Source: Hsuehochloa calcarea (taxonomy: Eukaryota; Streptophyta; Magnoliopsida; Poales; Poaceae). From it: DNA of 64,000 bases. Under the pieces are notes generated by a model. It saw only the letters and a list, made by a program, of their open reading frames with translations. It did no database searches and had not been told where the DNA came from. The position numbers and the translations under genes were made by a program. Numbering within the stretch: position 1 is the stretch's first letter; each line of letters opens with the position of its first letter. Location: NCBI GenBank assembly GCA_036346395.1, contig CM070596.1:22048177-22112176 (forward strand). The letters run 5' to 3'. Below are positions 9,873 to 21,433 of this stretch, one piece after another.

Positions 9873-11324
9873 TTCGGTTCTGGATTCTGGTGCGTCTTTC
9901 CACATGACATCGGACTCCACATCTCTCGCTTTAGTAGGACCTCCTATTTTTCCTATCTCTATTCAGACAGCTAACGGTACTCCTTTGTCTGTCAGCTGTC
10001 AAGGCACTCTTTTGTTCACTGACTTTTCTGTTCCAGTTGTTTCCCACATTTCCCAGCTTACTATGTAGCTTCTCTCAGTGGATCAGCTGACCGACCTTAG
10101 CTGTAGGGTTGGTTTTGACTCTCACACCTATTTCATCCAGGATCAACAGATAAGGATGGTACTTGGGAATGGCCGGCGCCATAGGGATCGTCAAGGTCTC
10201 TACATCCTTGATCGCCTCCACCTTCTGTCCACTTCAGTTGCTCTTGTCACCTCTACGTCTACTTCCACCGTCACTGCTGCCACCACCTCTGGAGTTTTTG
10301 CGCAGTGGCGTCACCATTTAGGTCACTTGTGTGGATCCCGTCTTTCTTCATTAGTTCGTAGGGTGTTCTTGAACGTGTTACTGTTGACACGGCTATGTTT
10401 TGTCAGGGTTGTAAGTTGGAGGGTTCTAAGCTGGGCAAGCAGCCACAACTTCCTTATCATTCTAGTGAGTCATTGTCTTCTTGTCCTTTTGACTTGGTTC
10501 ATTCAGATATTTAGGGACCCGCGTCTATTATCTCTAATGGCGGACATAAATTTTATGTTATTTTCATTGATGATTATTCCCGTTTTACATGGATTTTCCC
10601 TATGTCTAATTATGGTCAGTTTCTTGCGATCTATCATGGCTTTGCAACGATAGTTCATACTTAGTTTGATTTTGCCATCTGTACTTTTCACTGTGATTCT
10701 ATTGGCGAGTACTGTTCTATCACTTTTAGACAGTATCTTTCTGAGCAGGGCACTCTTTAATAGTCTTCTTGTCCTGGTGTTAATGCTCAGAATGGGGTTG
10801 CTGAGCGCAAACATCGTCATCTGATTGAGATTGCCAGCACTCTTCTCCCTACCTCTCATGTTCCACCATAGTTTTGGGCTAAGGCTGTTTCTACGGCTGC
10901 ATATCTCATCAATATGCATACTTCAACTACTCTTAAGGGTGTTAGTCCTATAGAGTATCTCTACTGTTGAGCCCCCTAGTACACTCACCTTCGTGTTTTT
11001 GGTTGTACTTATTTTGTTCTGCTGCAACCTCGTGAGCACACTAAACTATCAGCTCAGTCTGTTAAGTGTGTGTTTCTTGGTTATAGTTCTGAGCATAAGG
11101 GTTATCGCTACTATGATCCTTCTGCTCGACGGATTAGGTATTCACGAGATGTTGTCTTTGATGAATATCGACCTTTCTTCCCTCGAGATTCGACTCCTCC
11201 TGTTTCCACAATTAAGTTGATTTCATGGTTGTTTCTCTGACTCTTCACCCATTTCTCCCACATCACAGTCTTCTCCTGGTCTGTCTCCAGTGGTACTTTC
11301 TAAACCTCCACCTCCAGCGCTGCC
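9873..11324 (+). pseudogene. pol: E3 copia pol, first part: protease, GAG-pre-integrase, integrase
   Basis: The aspartic protease motif DSGASFHMT starts at 9883, and the frame stays open to a TAG at 10066. The same frame then continues into the integrase zinc-binding domain (H-x-H then C-QG-C, about 10300-10410). A frameshift near 10370-10400 moves the rest into another frame. Integrase core landmarks follow: FDLVHSD, FIDDYSRFTW, and NGVAERKHRHLIE carrying the catalytic Glu (about 10800). At least five in-frame stops interrupt the core. A proline-rich tail ends at the hAT insertion (11324). It is clearly dead. Confidence 0.85.
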
Positions 11325-11377
11325 CAAGGTAGTTATAATCGCGATCCTACTCTTAGAGTCTTACGATTCTACGAACC

Positions 11378-13500
11378 TGTAATATCCCGAAAGTGAATCG
11401 GCTTTTCAGAAGAAGTCTCGGAAGAGGGAGCGGAACAAAAATCTGAAATTATCCTCTCATCGGGGGGTTTTTAGCGAACTTCTGGCAACCTGGGCCTGGG
11501 CTGTAGCCCAGGAGGGGCCCATAAGGGGGGGCCGGCCAAGAGGGGGGTTTCCTCCCCCCAAACCCTACCCTCTGCTCTCTCTCCCCACTCCCCTCCCCTT
11601 GAGCCGCCACCCCCTATTCCCAAACCAGCGCCTCCCCTCCCCCATGGTGCTGGCCTCCGGCGATCCCCGGCGCTGCCCTAAGGTCTCCCCCGAAGCCGAT
11701 CTCTCTTGCCGTCACCACCGGACGTTCGTCTTCCTCGCCTTGGCCGGCCATTGAAGAGAGGAGAGGGAGGTTCTTCGAGAGGTCAATCCACGTCATTCTT
11801 GAGGTTCTACAAGGGTAACAATGGCTTCTCTTCACTGTTTGATTCATAAGAGATGAGAATTTGATTCGATTAGTGGGATCGTTTTGCCTCTGTTGTCAAA
11901 TTCAATGTGTTCAGTAGGTTGTGCGTCCCGTTTCGGCATCATAGAAGTAGAATCTAGTATTTTCGTCTCCTAGAGTTTTGTAGCCCTGGTTCTTATCTTT
12001 CCATAGCGACTGAGATCATGAGATTCCGCCCTACGGTTTAGGAGATATGAATTTTTCTTTGTGTGCTGTTCTGTCTGTCTGACGAGAAGGAACTGTATGT
12101 TTGTTCCTCAATTTTGACCTTGTTAATTTAAGATTCAGGATCTCCACCCATTTAGGTTATTGTAGAATTTTTAATAATATTTCCAGATTGATAAATAACA
12201 CCTCCATTGGATGTATAAAATGAATGATATGCCTTGTTCTTTACTGCTGATCTATTGTCTGGACAGATGTCCGTTATACGTTTTCAACTGCTGGTTAGCT
12301 GATTGTTTTTGCAGATTTAGTGAATCTTGTCAACTAGAGTTTAGTATTCTGGTTCGTTAAGATTCATTGAGCACTGGTTTCTCGTCATTCTGAGTTACAT
12401 ATTTTTAATTATGATTTTTCTCGTACTGCTGCCCAGTAGGGTTGTCAGGTGGTTGAATAGTTTAATTGTCAGTTTGAACCCGTTGATTGTGTTGGATAGT
12501 TAGAGTGTAATTGTAGGACACCTGTAGCTATGTCATACCTTGTTGTCCTTATTCTGAATATATGTTTGTGTAGGCGGTGAGACGGTGAGTGGAGGAGCAC
12601 TTTCGTTGCCTCCTAACACGTCACAGCGCGGAAGGCAAGTACCTTGTTTGATTCTATTGAATGTTGATGATTGAACGTGGATGTAATGCTAGACTTGCTA
12701 GTCATATTCATATGTTGAGTATTATTCTTCATTTTTATGTGATAAAAGTTCATTTCCTGTCATCCATTCTATTCATACCATGTTTTCGTTGTGACCACGG
12801 GAGTGGAAATCAAAAGACCCATCAATTCCAGTATGGGCATGTAAGTCCCACCACTCCAATGTGGGCAATCTTGGGCACCCGTATGAAACGTTCTTCATAC
12901 GGTATTTGGGTCCCAGGATTTTGTGAAATACGTGCTTAAGTGAACAAGCGGATGTATCACTCGTTATCTGCAGTATAAGTTGTTGAAGCGATCAGTTCTT
13001 TGAATGCATCCATTTATATTCATAAGTGTTCAGAGATAAGTTCATAATTCGTATTGAGATTGATTTGTTCATAACCTTGTCTGTTCAATTGTTTACTGTA
13101 CTTGCAGAGTTTCGACTAATTCTTGCTTTATTTATTTAGGTGATCATTGGTGATGACGCTGGGCGGGACTAGTCACACACACTATTCACACTTTTCACCT
13201 TCCTTCCGTTTTAATACTATGATTTGATTATACCTTTCATTCGTAGAATGTTGAACTGTAATAATTCTTTTTGATGTGGTTGATAAACCTCCCGTTGCCA
13301 TGGTTGCTTTAGTACTGTTGGTGATCCTTGATCACTCCCTTGTTTAATCGCTTGGATTCAACATTTATTACTGCCATTACTTTATGAAAGTTCGACTTCT
13401 TTATGTCCTCATATGAGTTATTTTTGAATTCTTCCGCTGGTTGATTACATGTTAGATCCTTTAGGTAATATTTTGGCTTCCGAATAGCCAGGGTGTTACA
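11378..13500 (+). repeat. E4 5' LTR (2123 bp)
   Basis: It begins TGTAATATCCC and ends GGGTGTTACA immediately before the primer site. It contains a GC-rich leader-like block with AAACCCTA (about 11560-11720) and a hairpin cluster at 12818-12902. The short frames 11614-11847 and 12661-12939 recur in the sister LTR and are not genes. It has about 45 bp near 11450-11495 that the sister LTR lacks. Confidence 0.92.
12818..12902 (+). repeat. Hairpin cluster in the E4 5' LTR
   Basis: Three inverted repeats stand in a row: CCCAT/ATGGG (12818-12837), CCCAC/GTGGG (12847-12865) and CCGTATGAA/TTCATACGG (12879-12902, loop 6). The same set is at about 28777-28862 in the sister LTR, and related forms occur in the LTR at 56028. 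Confidence 0.75.
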
Positions 13501-13502
13501 GT

Positions 13503-13514
13503 TGGTATCAGAGC
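13503..13514 (+). other. E4 primer binding site (initiator tRNA-Met, perfect)
   Basis: TGGTATCAGAGC lies two bases after the LTR end. It is a perfect complement to the 3' end of initiator tRNA-Met, which fixes the plus orientation. Confidence 0.93.
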
Positions 13515-16500
13515 GGGCTTTAGGTCTGTGGTAAGCAAAGTTTTAAAATGACACACTGTGCATAGTAGGTGGGGTTTGTGAAATCCATTGCATCCGCATT
13601 AGTAGTGATGTGATTCATTATGTTGTACTGTATCGAATTATTTATGTACTATCATATTGTTGTTAGTCTATGATCTGCTATAATCTACTATACCTATGAA
13701 TATACTCTATGATTACTATGAGATGACCTTATACTCATAATTGATTATCTTGGCTATGTGTTTTGGTAGCGGATGTTAAGAAGTTGAGGTCATGGTTGTT
13801 ACTCTGGGATTCACTAGGTTACGCCATCGTTCGCGGTATGTGGTTAGGGGAGTAGTTACCCCGAGTACCATAGTTATAGGTTTTGAGCGTGAGTTGCTTT
13901 AGAAAGTTGTTCTCTTCCTTGATTTCAGAATTTGACAAATTCCTGTCCAGTGGTGGTTGATGAATTTCTCTTGGGTTCATGGTTCATGGTAGTTGATGAG
14001 TTTCAATAGGTCTTTAATAGTTCTCTGAAATAATTATTATTTTCGACTGTTGAGTTGCTTTTATTAATAGTGATCTTCGTTAATTGTCAATATTGATATT
14101 TCCATGGTTGTTTCTTCCTTCTCATTGGAAAAGAGCGACTCATTTACTCGTTTGATAGTCTGGATAATGAGAGTTTTCTGTTGCAACTTCGTTAACATGA
14201 TAGTTTTGGCTCCATGTATTTCTTTTGGATCATTTCGCGTGATGAAATTTAATGCATGTCTTTTCTGAAGAATAATGTTAAAACCCTTTTGTGGTGCCTT
14301 GTGGTGATTAAGTCGGAGATTGTAGTCAAACAAAATGGTTGGCTACGAGTTTCTATTGGTCTCTATTTGTTTTTCAAAATAATTATTGTCTTTCTGACTG
14401 CTGAGATCTCTTTGCTACTTGTAAACGTTATTAGTGACAAGATCGTTCTTTTTAATGATAGTCCTATCTTTCTTGTTGGTAAAGGTGAATTGGTTATCCA
14501 TTTTGTATTATAGAGAATGGGAACTATCTTTTACAAATTTCATTGAAGAAAGTTTTGACTCTGCTCATTTCTTTTGGAGTAGTCTTTGAAAAAGAAAAGT
14601 GTTGAAACCCCTTTGTAAGGTTTTGTGGTGTTATGTGAGGGTAATGTTGATTCTTTTATAGAGAAATTTTTTTTTGATCGTCTTTCGTGATACTTCTAAA
14701 ATGATCAAATTCTAAGTTTTGTGTTCATGATCTTTTAGGGGTTCAAGCTTTATGGGATAAACGAAGTTTATCGAGTAAAGCGATATGTTGTAAAGTTATA
14801 ATGGTTCTTGAGTGATGCGAATACTTTGATCTTGAATGCTCGTTTGTTCTTATTTGTCAAAGTCTGATATTCTCTTCTTGTGAGGCCTATGCTTACAACT
14901 GTGGACTCCACTTATGCGCTATGAGTTCATTGCTTAATTGGTTTTCCCCTTGGTCCTATGTTCATTGCTAGTGGTAAATGATTTTTTTAGTTGGTAAAAA
15001 TCGTTTCCATTTGCCACTTCTTTTGAGAAAGAATCAACCCATTCTTTTCACGTGGGTCTTTCAAAGTGTTTTCTAATTGTTGTTGTGATATTGATGGTAA
15101 AACTTGTAGTAATTTGATCACCTTTGGTGGTATAGTTCAAATGAGAATATTTTAAGTTTAGCTTTCATGATATTTTGGAGCTCATGAATCATCTGGTAGC
15201 TAAATTACTTTGAATAAATTGAGGTTTTGGAGTGTCCTGTTGTTTCTTAAGAGGTTCGTGTGAATTTAATCTTAAAGGCTCTTTGGTCTTAGATGACAAC
15301 GTGAGGTTGCAATCAAAGAAAATTATATTGGTTCCTTTAAGAGTAGAATAATCTGCTTGCTTTTCGTGAAAACCTGTAAATGAAAATGTTTCGAGTTTGG
15401 TGGCTGAGATCATTTGAATCTCATGTTTCTTGTGTAGTTGAACTGTTCTGAGCAAATATGACATGTTGAAGAATTTTATTGATTCTTAATTAGATCTTTT
15501 GGTTTGGACTAAAGACCTTATCTTGTTCGTTGTGGCAAAGAGTTGTTGGTCAAAAGATTTATTTCAGTGTTAAAGGAAATAGTGCAATAGGATTATTTGA
15601 GAATTTGAGTCAAGTTTGTAACTTGTGGTTATTTGAATCGTTCGTAAATTTCCTACTCTTTCCGCTCTAGAGAAGTCGAGTTTCAATCGTAATGTCTTTT
15701 TATTATCGGCTGTTATTTGCTATTTTCTTTTGAGGGAGGTGTGCCCTCAACTGTGAACTCAACTTTCATTTTCTAGGATCACCATTATCAGAATATTTCT
15801 TTTGGTTTCGTGCTCACTGAGAGGAGCAACGTTTTCTTGTGTAAGTAAACATGTCCTTGTTCGCCTCGCTCTTTTGAGAAAGGATCAATAGTTTTGTGTT
15901 GCATGGTTTTTACAAAGTGTAATTTTTTGGCAACTGTTGGTGGGGGATAAGGAATGGTAGTGGTGAGATTTTGCTACCGAGCTATTGGAGGAGTAGTAAA
16001 AGTTGAATTGGTTTTAATTTGTACCTCTTGGAGGAAATTTGATTCACATAGAATGTTTGGTTTCGAAGTAAATCTGAATAGTATTACGACTGAGTAGAAC
16101 CTATGGTATAGTGAAATTCTAGAACTTCAGTTCATGTTGAAAGGTCGAGGATTAGCAAAGGTATGAAAACCTTGATTAATTTTATAGAGTATCGCAATTG
16201 GATAGTATTGCGAGATTGTGTGGGTGACTTCTGATGATGTCATTGAGTGAGTATGTTAGAATTGTGGGAAAGTTAGAGATTTAATCCGATGGTTTCACTA
16301 TCTGTTATAAGAGAATTTGTTGTAGAGGTCCTGGAAGTTAAATCTCGGCTTTGCATTTTTATGCTAGACCTTTGATCACACAATGATTTTGTGTAGAAAA
16401 AGTAGAATAATGGAGTTTCCTGAGCAGTAGAAAGATCATTGATAGAACCTTTCTGATGTAGTACATGAACGTGCGTACCAAGTATTTTGAGTTGTTGTTC

Positions 16501-17150
16501 TTGAAAATTTGAGGTAATGTGATTACATGGGATCTATTTTGTGGTGCTTTGGGTGCCTTCTATCACATTAATGTTGATTAGTAGGATGAGTTGCCTAGGG
16601 TATTCGGTGGATTCAATAGAACCTCTCCACAATGGTGTGGATGATGAATTTCAGTTTGAGCGTAATTTGAGGATGTTTAATTAAGAGGTTTAAGCTGATG
16701 TGATATGCGATGAATTCGAATTCCAAGGTTCGAGAGAAGTTTTATTCCTAAAATAGAAACTGAGAAAAAGGATATTTCCTCGGATAGTGCAGCGTTTTCT
16801 TGATTCTCATTTGAGATTTGTGTTGTTCACTGGTGTCTTCCGAAATTTGAGTTGGCGCTGTGTTGGCATGTTTGATTCTTTCCATTTTAGACAAACCAAA
16901 AGAAGTATTTGGTTTGGGGCATTTGAGTGATTTCTCCTTTGGCTGCCGTGGTGTTCATTCGTAAACTGCCTATTTCAAAAAAAAAGAAATGGATTTGTTT
17001 TCGTGGTAAATTGTCAAATTTGGAATTTAACCCTTTTGGGTGGAGAGTTAATATTGCGTGGATGCGATGAGGATTCTCTACTTTCAGTTGGATTCTCTTT
17101 GCGGGCCAGTGGTTTAAGAACCAGTTCTGTTGTGTATTCTTGTCTAAAGA
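13515..17150 (+). other. E4 interior without coding capacity
   Basis: The 3.6 kb is AT-rich and has no open frame longer than about 90 codons. Phrases such as TTTTGAGAAAGAATCAA (15020) and TTTTGAGAAAGGATCAA (15880), or AAATAATTATT followed by CTGACTGCTGAG-like text (14030, 14370), recur in degraded form. This suggests old internal duplications. I see no RT, protease or gag motif in any frame. Confidence 0.7.
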
Positions 17151-17169
17151 AGGCGTCCCTTGTTAGATA

Positions 17170-17600
17170 AAGAGTTCAATTTTGAGCATATTGAGTGCTT
17201 TCGTACCAAAAGGGAAGGTGGCCCAGGTACACCGTTCGTTTCTGACAGTTGTAGAAATTAGGGAGTTGGCATGTCGCTTTGACCGCCTCGGGTACATACG
17301 CGAAGTAAGCAACGTCTGGTGTGTTCTGGTGCTGAGTGAGCAGCTGAGATATTCAAAATTTGAGATTTAGTTAAAGATGTTGACCATCAAGTAAGGTCTT
17401 ACCTTCGTTCCTCTTCTGATGAGTGTACCTAGAAAGTTCAAGTTGAGTGTTAGGTCAGACGTCGTTTTACGTCTTTGTGTTATGGTTTCTCTAGTCCGAG
17501 AGAAAGACCACTTGGGAGCCAGAGTCTCGCATGCGCGAGCTGTATCCAGACCTAGTTGCTTCTTGTACATGTTAAATTCGTTGTTTCCAATTCCATGGGA
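17170..17600 (+). pseudogene. E4 decayed pol tail: integrase C-terminus and chromodomain
   Basis: The frame at 17182-17370 can be aligned by eye to the integrase C-terminal stretch of E6 (segments like FVPKGKVAQ and VVEIRELACRFDRL against FGTTGKLSP and VVARVGSLAYRLEL). Further on, in another frame, TWEPESRMRELYPD (about 17510-17550) matches TWELESRMREQYPS in E5, the end of a chromodomain. Stops and shifts separate them. This shows E4 derives from a chromovirus of the same clade as E5. Confidence 0.65.
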
Positions 17601-17651
17601 ATTCATTCTTGTGTTCTTTTCGTTGGTGAGAATTCGGGGTCGAATTCTGTT

Positions 17652-17664
17652 AAGGGGGGTAGAA
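17652..17664 (+). other. E4 polypurine tract
   Basis: AAGGGGGGTAGAA ends directly at the 3' LTR start (17665), the usual plus-strand priming site. The sequence just upstream (GAATTCGGGGTCGAATTC) parallels the same position in E5 and E6. Confidence 0.88.
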
Positions 17665-18228
17665 TGTAATATCCCAAAAGTGAATCAGCTTTTCGGAAGA
17701 AGTCTCGGAAGAGGGTTTTTAGCGAATTTCCGGCAACCTGGGCCTGGGCCGTAGCCCAGGATTGGCCCATGAGGGGGGGCAAGAGGGGGGGTTTCCTCCC
17801 CCCAAACCCTAGCCTCTCCTCTCTCTCCCCACTCCCCTCCCATTGAGCCGCCACCCCCTATTCCCAAACTAGCGCCTCCCCTGCCCTTGGCGCCTCCCCT
17901 CCCCCTTGGTGCTGGCCTACGGCGATCCCCGGCGCTGCCCCAAGGTCTCCCCCGAAGCTGATCTCTCTTGCCGTCACCGCTGGACGTTCATCTTCCTCGC
18001 CTTTGCCGGCCATTGAAGAGAGGAGAGGGAGGTTCTTCGAGAGGTTGATCCACGTCATTCTTGAGGTTCTACAAGGGTAACAATGGCTTCCCCTCACTGT
18101 TTGATTCATAAGAGATGAGAATTTGATTCGATTATTGGGATCGTTTTGCCTCTGTTGTTAGATTCAATCTGTCCAGTAGGTCGTGCGCCCAGTTTCAGCA
18201 TCCTAGAAGCAGAATCTGGTATTTTTTA
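17665..18228 (+). repeat. E4 3' LTR, first part
   Basis: It begins TGTAATATCCC and matches 11378-11945 with several differences and a deletion of about 45 bp. It is interrupted by E5 at TTTTA (18224-18228) and resumes at 27926. Confidence 0.92.
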
Positions 18229-20543
18229 TGTAACACCCCAACCCAACACTGAGCCTAGAATGCCACCACACTACTTTCTAAACTAATAATTAACGACACA
18301 CTATAAAATTACAGCAAGAAAACAATGATAATCATATCAATGGACCACAAAAAGGACATGCATAATTATGGATCAAATGACAATAAATGAGCAAAGGGAA
18401 TTATAACCAAGTAAATAATCCAAAATAGCCTCAACCAATGAATCCAAATTAATAAAGCAAATAGTCTAGTCCAAATGATGTCCTAAACTTTATTCAACCT
18501 CTAACATGTCCAAGTGTAATCCAATTGTGAATAAAAAGATTCTTATGGCAAATGATCATGTGTTGTCCATGTGCTCTAATCGCTCTCAGCTACGGCATCC
18601 TCGAAGATCACCTAAAGACAACAATAGAGCAAGGGTGAGTCCACGACTCAACAAACACATCCATAAACAACGAACAATAATCAATCAACAGCATTCAATA
18701 ACTCCATTAACATCACAGGTACTTCTATTAATATTCTCATCCATTAATCTCATGTACCAATGCAAATCTATTCTACATGTCCACATGCACTTCTTTCCCC
18801 GATAACGGGTATAGCGTGAGTGAATGCTCGCGACAACATTCACTCTCAAGCCCGTTCCTCCATAAGGATCGGGGACCTCCTCCACTCCCGTGGAGTTGTG
18901 ATCATAATGATCACCTTCTCTTATGCAAAGATGCTTATGAATGCAAACATGCAAACTCCATCATAAACATCATATCCAATTGTCCATCATGCTTATCAAC
19001 AAAGATATAAACATACCAATTATTTGTTTGCAATTAAACAGAATAAAAGCACAACAATAATGGTAATAGAAGATAAAGAAAACAGTGATCGATCATTGAT
19101 CGCTGTCTACCATGCACTTGCCTTTACTAGTTGCGACGCACAATTTGGCTAGCAGATGGCAACAAGTACGACGCCTCTCCTACATTAAATACACAAATCT
19201 CAATACAAGCTACAGCATCATAAGAACAACAATCAATCGACATCGCTCCTACACGTCCCCAAATATACCACGTTACGCCGGTACCGAATAGTTACCCATA
19301 GCTGTCCTCTTACTAAAAAGAGCGTAACTTTTGACTCAAAAGTCCGATCACAACAAACCACCCCATTCTGGATTCTTTATAAAATTATCCACATTTTCTT
19401 AGATTACGAAGACTTCTAATTAAATCATCTAACCCTCCGTATTTAGCCCAGAAAGCCGGTCTGTCCACTTCGGAACAGAAGTCTTACTAAATTCATAACT
19501 TTTGTTTTACTCAACCAAAATTCGCGTTCTCAGATTCTACAGAACCATTGGACAATTATCTACAACTTTCATGTAGATCAAAAACTCTAATTAGGCTATT
19601 TACTATTTTTAATCTACAGTCTACCAAAACAGCGCCGAAAGACGACAACCGTAAAAACAGCGGTCTTCCGAAAATCATAACTCAAATTCTACTTGTTCGA
19701 TTGACGTGATCAAATATGCTATAGAAAGATATCGAAATTATCTACAATTAACTAGTAGATGGTATTTCCAGGATTCGCCCTTAAGGTACCCAAATAAATC
19801 GATCAACGGAACAGCGGGCTAAGCAGTGCTAAACAGATCTATTAATCGACCTCTCTAAATAATCTCAGTTATAATCTCTAATTAACATAGCAAAACAGAG
19901 AGAACATGTATCAAACCTCCACGCGACGACGTCGACGCACACGCGGCGGCAAGCCGATCGGGCCGGTCGGCTCGGCGAGCGAGCACACGGCGAAGACTGA
20001 TGCCGCAGCGTCTTGGCGCAAGCAATGACGCAGCGACGCGAGCAAGACAGCAGACCACGCGAATCGACAAGAAGAGCCCAAATAAGAAGAATCAAGCCAA
20101 AGCGGCAAGGCACGGATTGGGTGGCGCCGACAAGAATCGGCAATAAGAAGACCAAGAGCTGACCCACGCGGCAAAGACTTAGCGTCGGCTTTGGTGGATC
20201 GCCAGAGCGACCTCGCGGAGCGCGCTTCGGCTCGGGGCGGCCGCCGCGCGAAGCCAGAAGACAAGGCGGCGGCAGCAAGCAGAGAAAGTCATCGGCGGCG
20301 GCAAGCGCGCAGGCGGCGCGAGGACTAGTTGGCGGCGATTTCAGAGAAAAGAAAAATCGCGGTGGCTTGGGAAAAAGTGGCTAGGGTTTTCTAAAATAAT
20401 TCCACCACTATTTATACTGACTCACAAAAAACCGAAAATTCTATTTTCATAAGTCCTTTATTTAATTACATAAAAACCCTAAATTCTTTAATTACTTAAC
20501 TTATTATTATTATTGCTATTAATATGATTTTGAGAATATTACA
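18229..20543 (-). repeat. E5 3' LTR (2315 bp)
   Basis: On plus it begins TGTAACACCCCAACCC and ends AATATTACA. It has a minus TATA box (CTATTTATAC on plus, 20408-20417) and a hairpin cluster at 18808-18920: GAGTGAATG/CATTCACTC, CTCCAC/GTGGAG and GTGATCAT/ATGATCAC. The block 19920-20345 is strongly discordant with its sister LTR. Open frames inside (18506-18805, 19865-20278) are LTR sequence, not genes. Confidence 0.94.
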
Positions 20544-20557
20544 TTCTACCCCCTTAA
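20544..20557 (-). other. E5 polypurine tract
   Basis: On minus, TTAAGGGGGTAGAA adjoins the 3' LTR. It follows a sequence similar to the E4 element's end, supporting a shared origin. Confidence 0.85.
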
Positions 20558-20601
20558 CGAATTCGACCTCAATTCTAATCGCCGTTCTACTCAAATAAAA
20601 A

Positions 20602-21130
20602 CTACCTCGCTGAAATTAAACAACAAAATAACACGTGCCGACGTGAACAACTCGGATATTGCTCGCGCATGCGAGACTCCAACTCCCAAGTCGCCTCTCT
20701 CGGTCGATCGTCCCAAACCTTGGCGTATACCAACGTCTTGTGCCTCAAAGACTCGCTCCGACCTCTCGAGAATCGCGCGCGGACGCGACTCAACTGTGAG
20801 GTCTTGCTCAATAGTCGGCGGCTCTAATGAAATCTTATGCTCGGATCTCTCAAAACTTTCTCAAAGATCGAGGCGTGAAACACATTGTGAACTCCACGCA
20901 TGGACTCGGGAAGGTCCAGCGGTAGGCTAACTTCCCAATTCTTGCAATAATCGAGAACGGTCCAGCGTACCTCGGGCTAAGCTTTCCTTTGGTACCGAAC
21001 CAACAATGCCTTTAGAGGAGACACTCTCAAGAGCACTGGTCACCCACCGCAAACTCCAAGTCACGCCTCCTCAAATCGGCATAACTTTTCTCGTCTACTG
21101 AGCCGCTAATGATTACGCCTCACCATGGCC
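20602..21130 (-). pseudogene. E5 integrase C-terminus and chromodomain, frameshifted
   Basis: The frame 20602-20811 contains VYAKVWDDRPREATWELESRM, the C-terminal half of a chromodomain, the histone-binding module that directs chromovirus integration into heterochromatin. The upstream part (20812-21130), which should hold the integrase C-terminal domain, is spread over several frames with shifts. In E6 the equivalent region is better preserved (43619-44125). Confidence 0.75.
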
Positions 21131-21136
21131 ACACGC

Positions 21137-21433
21137 TCAACGGTCTTCAATCCAATCAGGACCCAAAATTGCCTTCTCTCCAATCGCATCCCAACAAAGT
21201 GGCGATCTGCACTTCCGCCCATAGAGAACCTCAAATGGCGCGGCTCTAATACTGGAATGGTAACTATTATTATAAGCAAACTCTGCAAGTGGCAACTGGT
21301 CCTCCCAACTACCCTTCCAAGATAGAACACAAGATCGCAACATGTCCTCCAAAGTCTGAATAGTCCGCTCTGACTGCCCATCTGTCTGTGGGTGAAACGT
21401 CAGATGTAAGGCGGAGCTGTGTGCCCAATGCAC
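21137..21433 (-). pseudogene. E5 integrase core, distal part
   Basis: The frame carries FHPQTDGQSERTIQTLEDML, which holds the catalytic Glu of the D,D-35-E integrase, then LAEFAYNNSYHSSI and the FEVLYGRKCRSPLCW segment. It is the direct continuation of the main pol frame at 21400, displaced by a frameshift near 21430-21450. Integrase inserts the cDNA into the chromosome. With this break the enzyme could not be made as one chain. Confidence 0.85.

Noticed and set aside
12661..12939. 92-codon plus frame repeated at 28620-28898
   Set aside because: Both copies are at the same place in the two E4 LTRs, so the repetition reflects LTR duplication, not a gene family.
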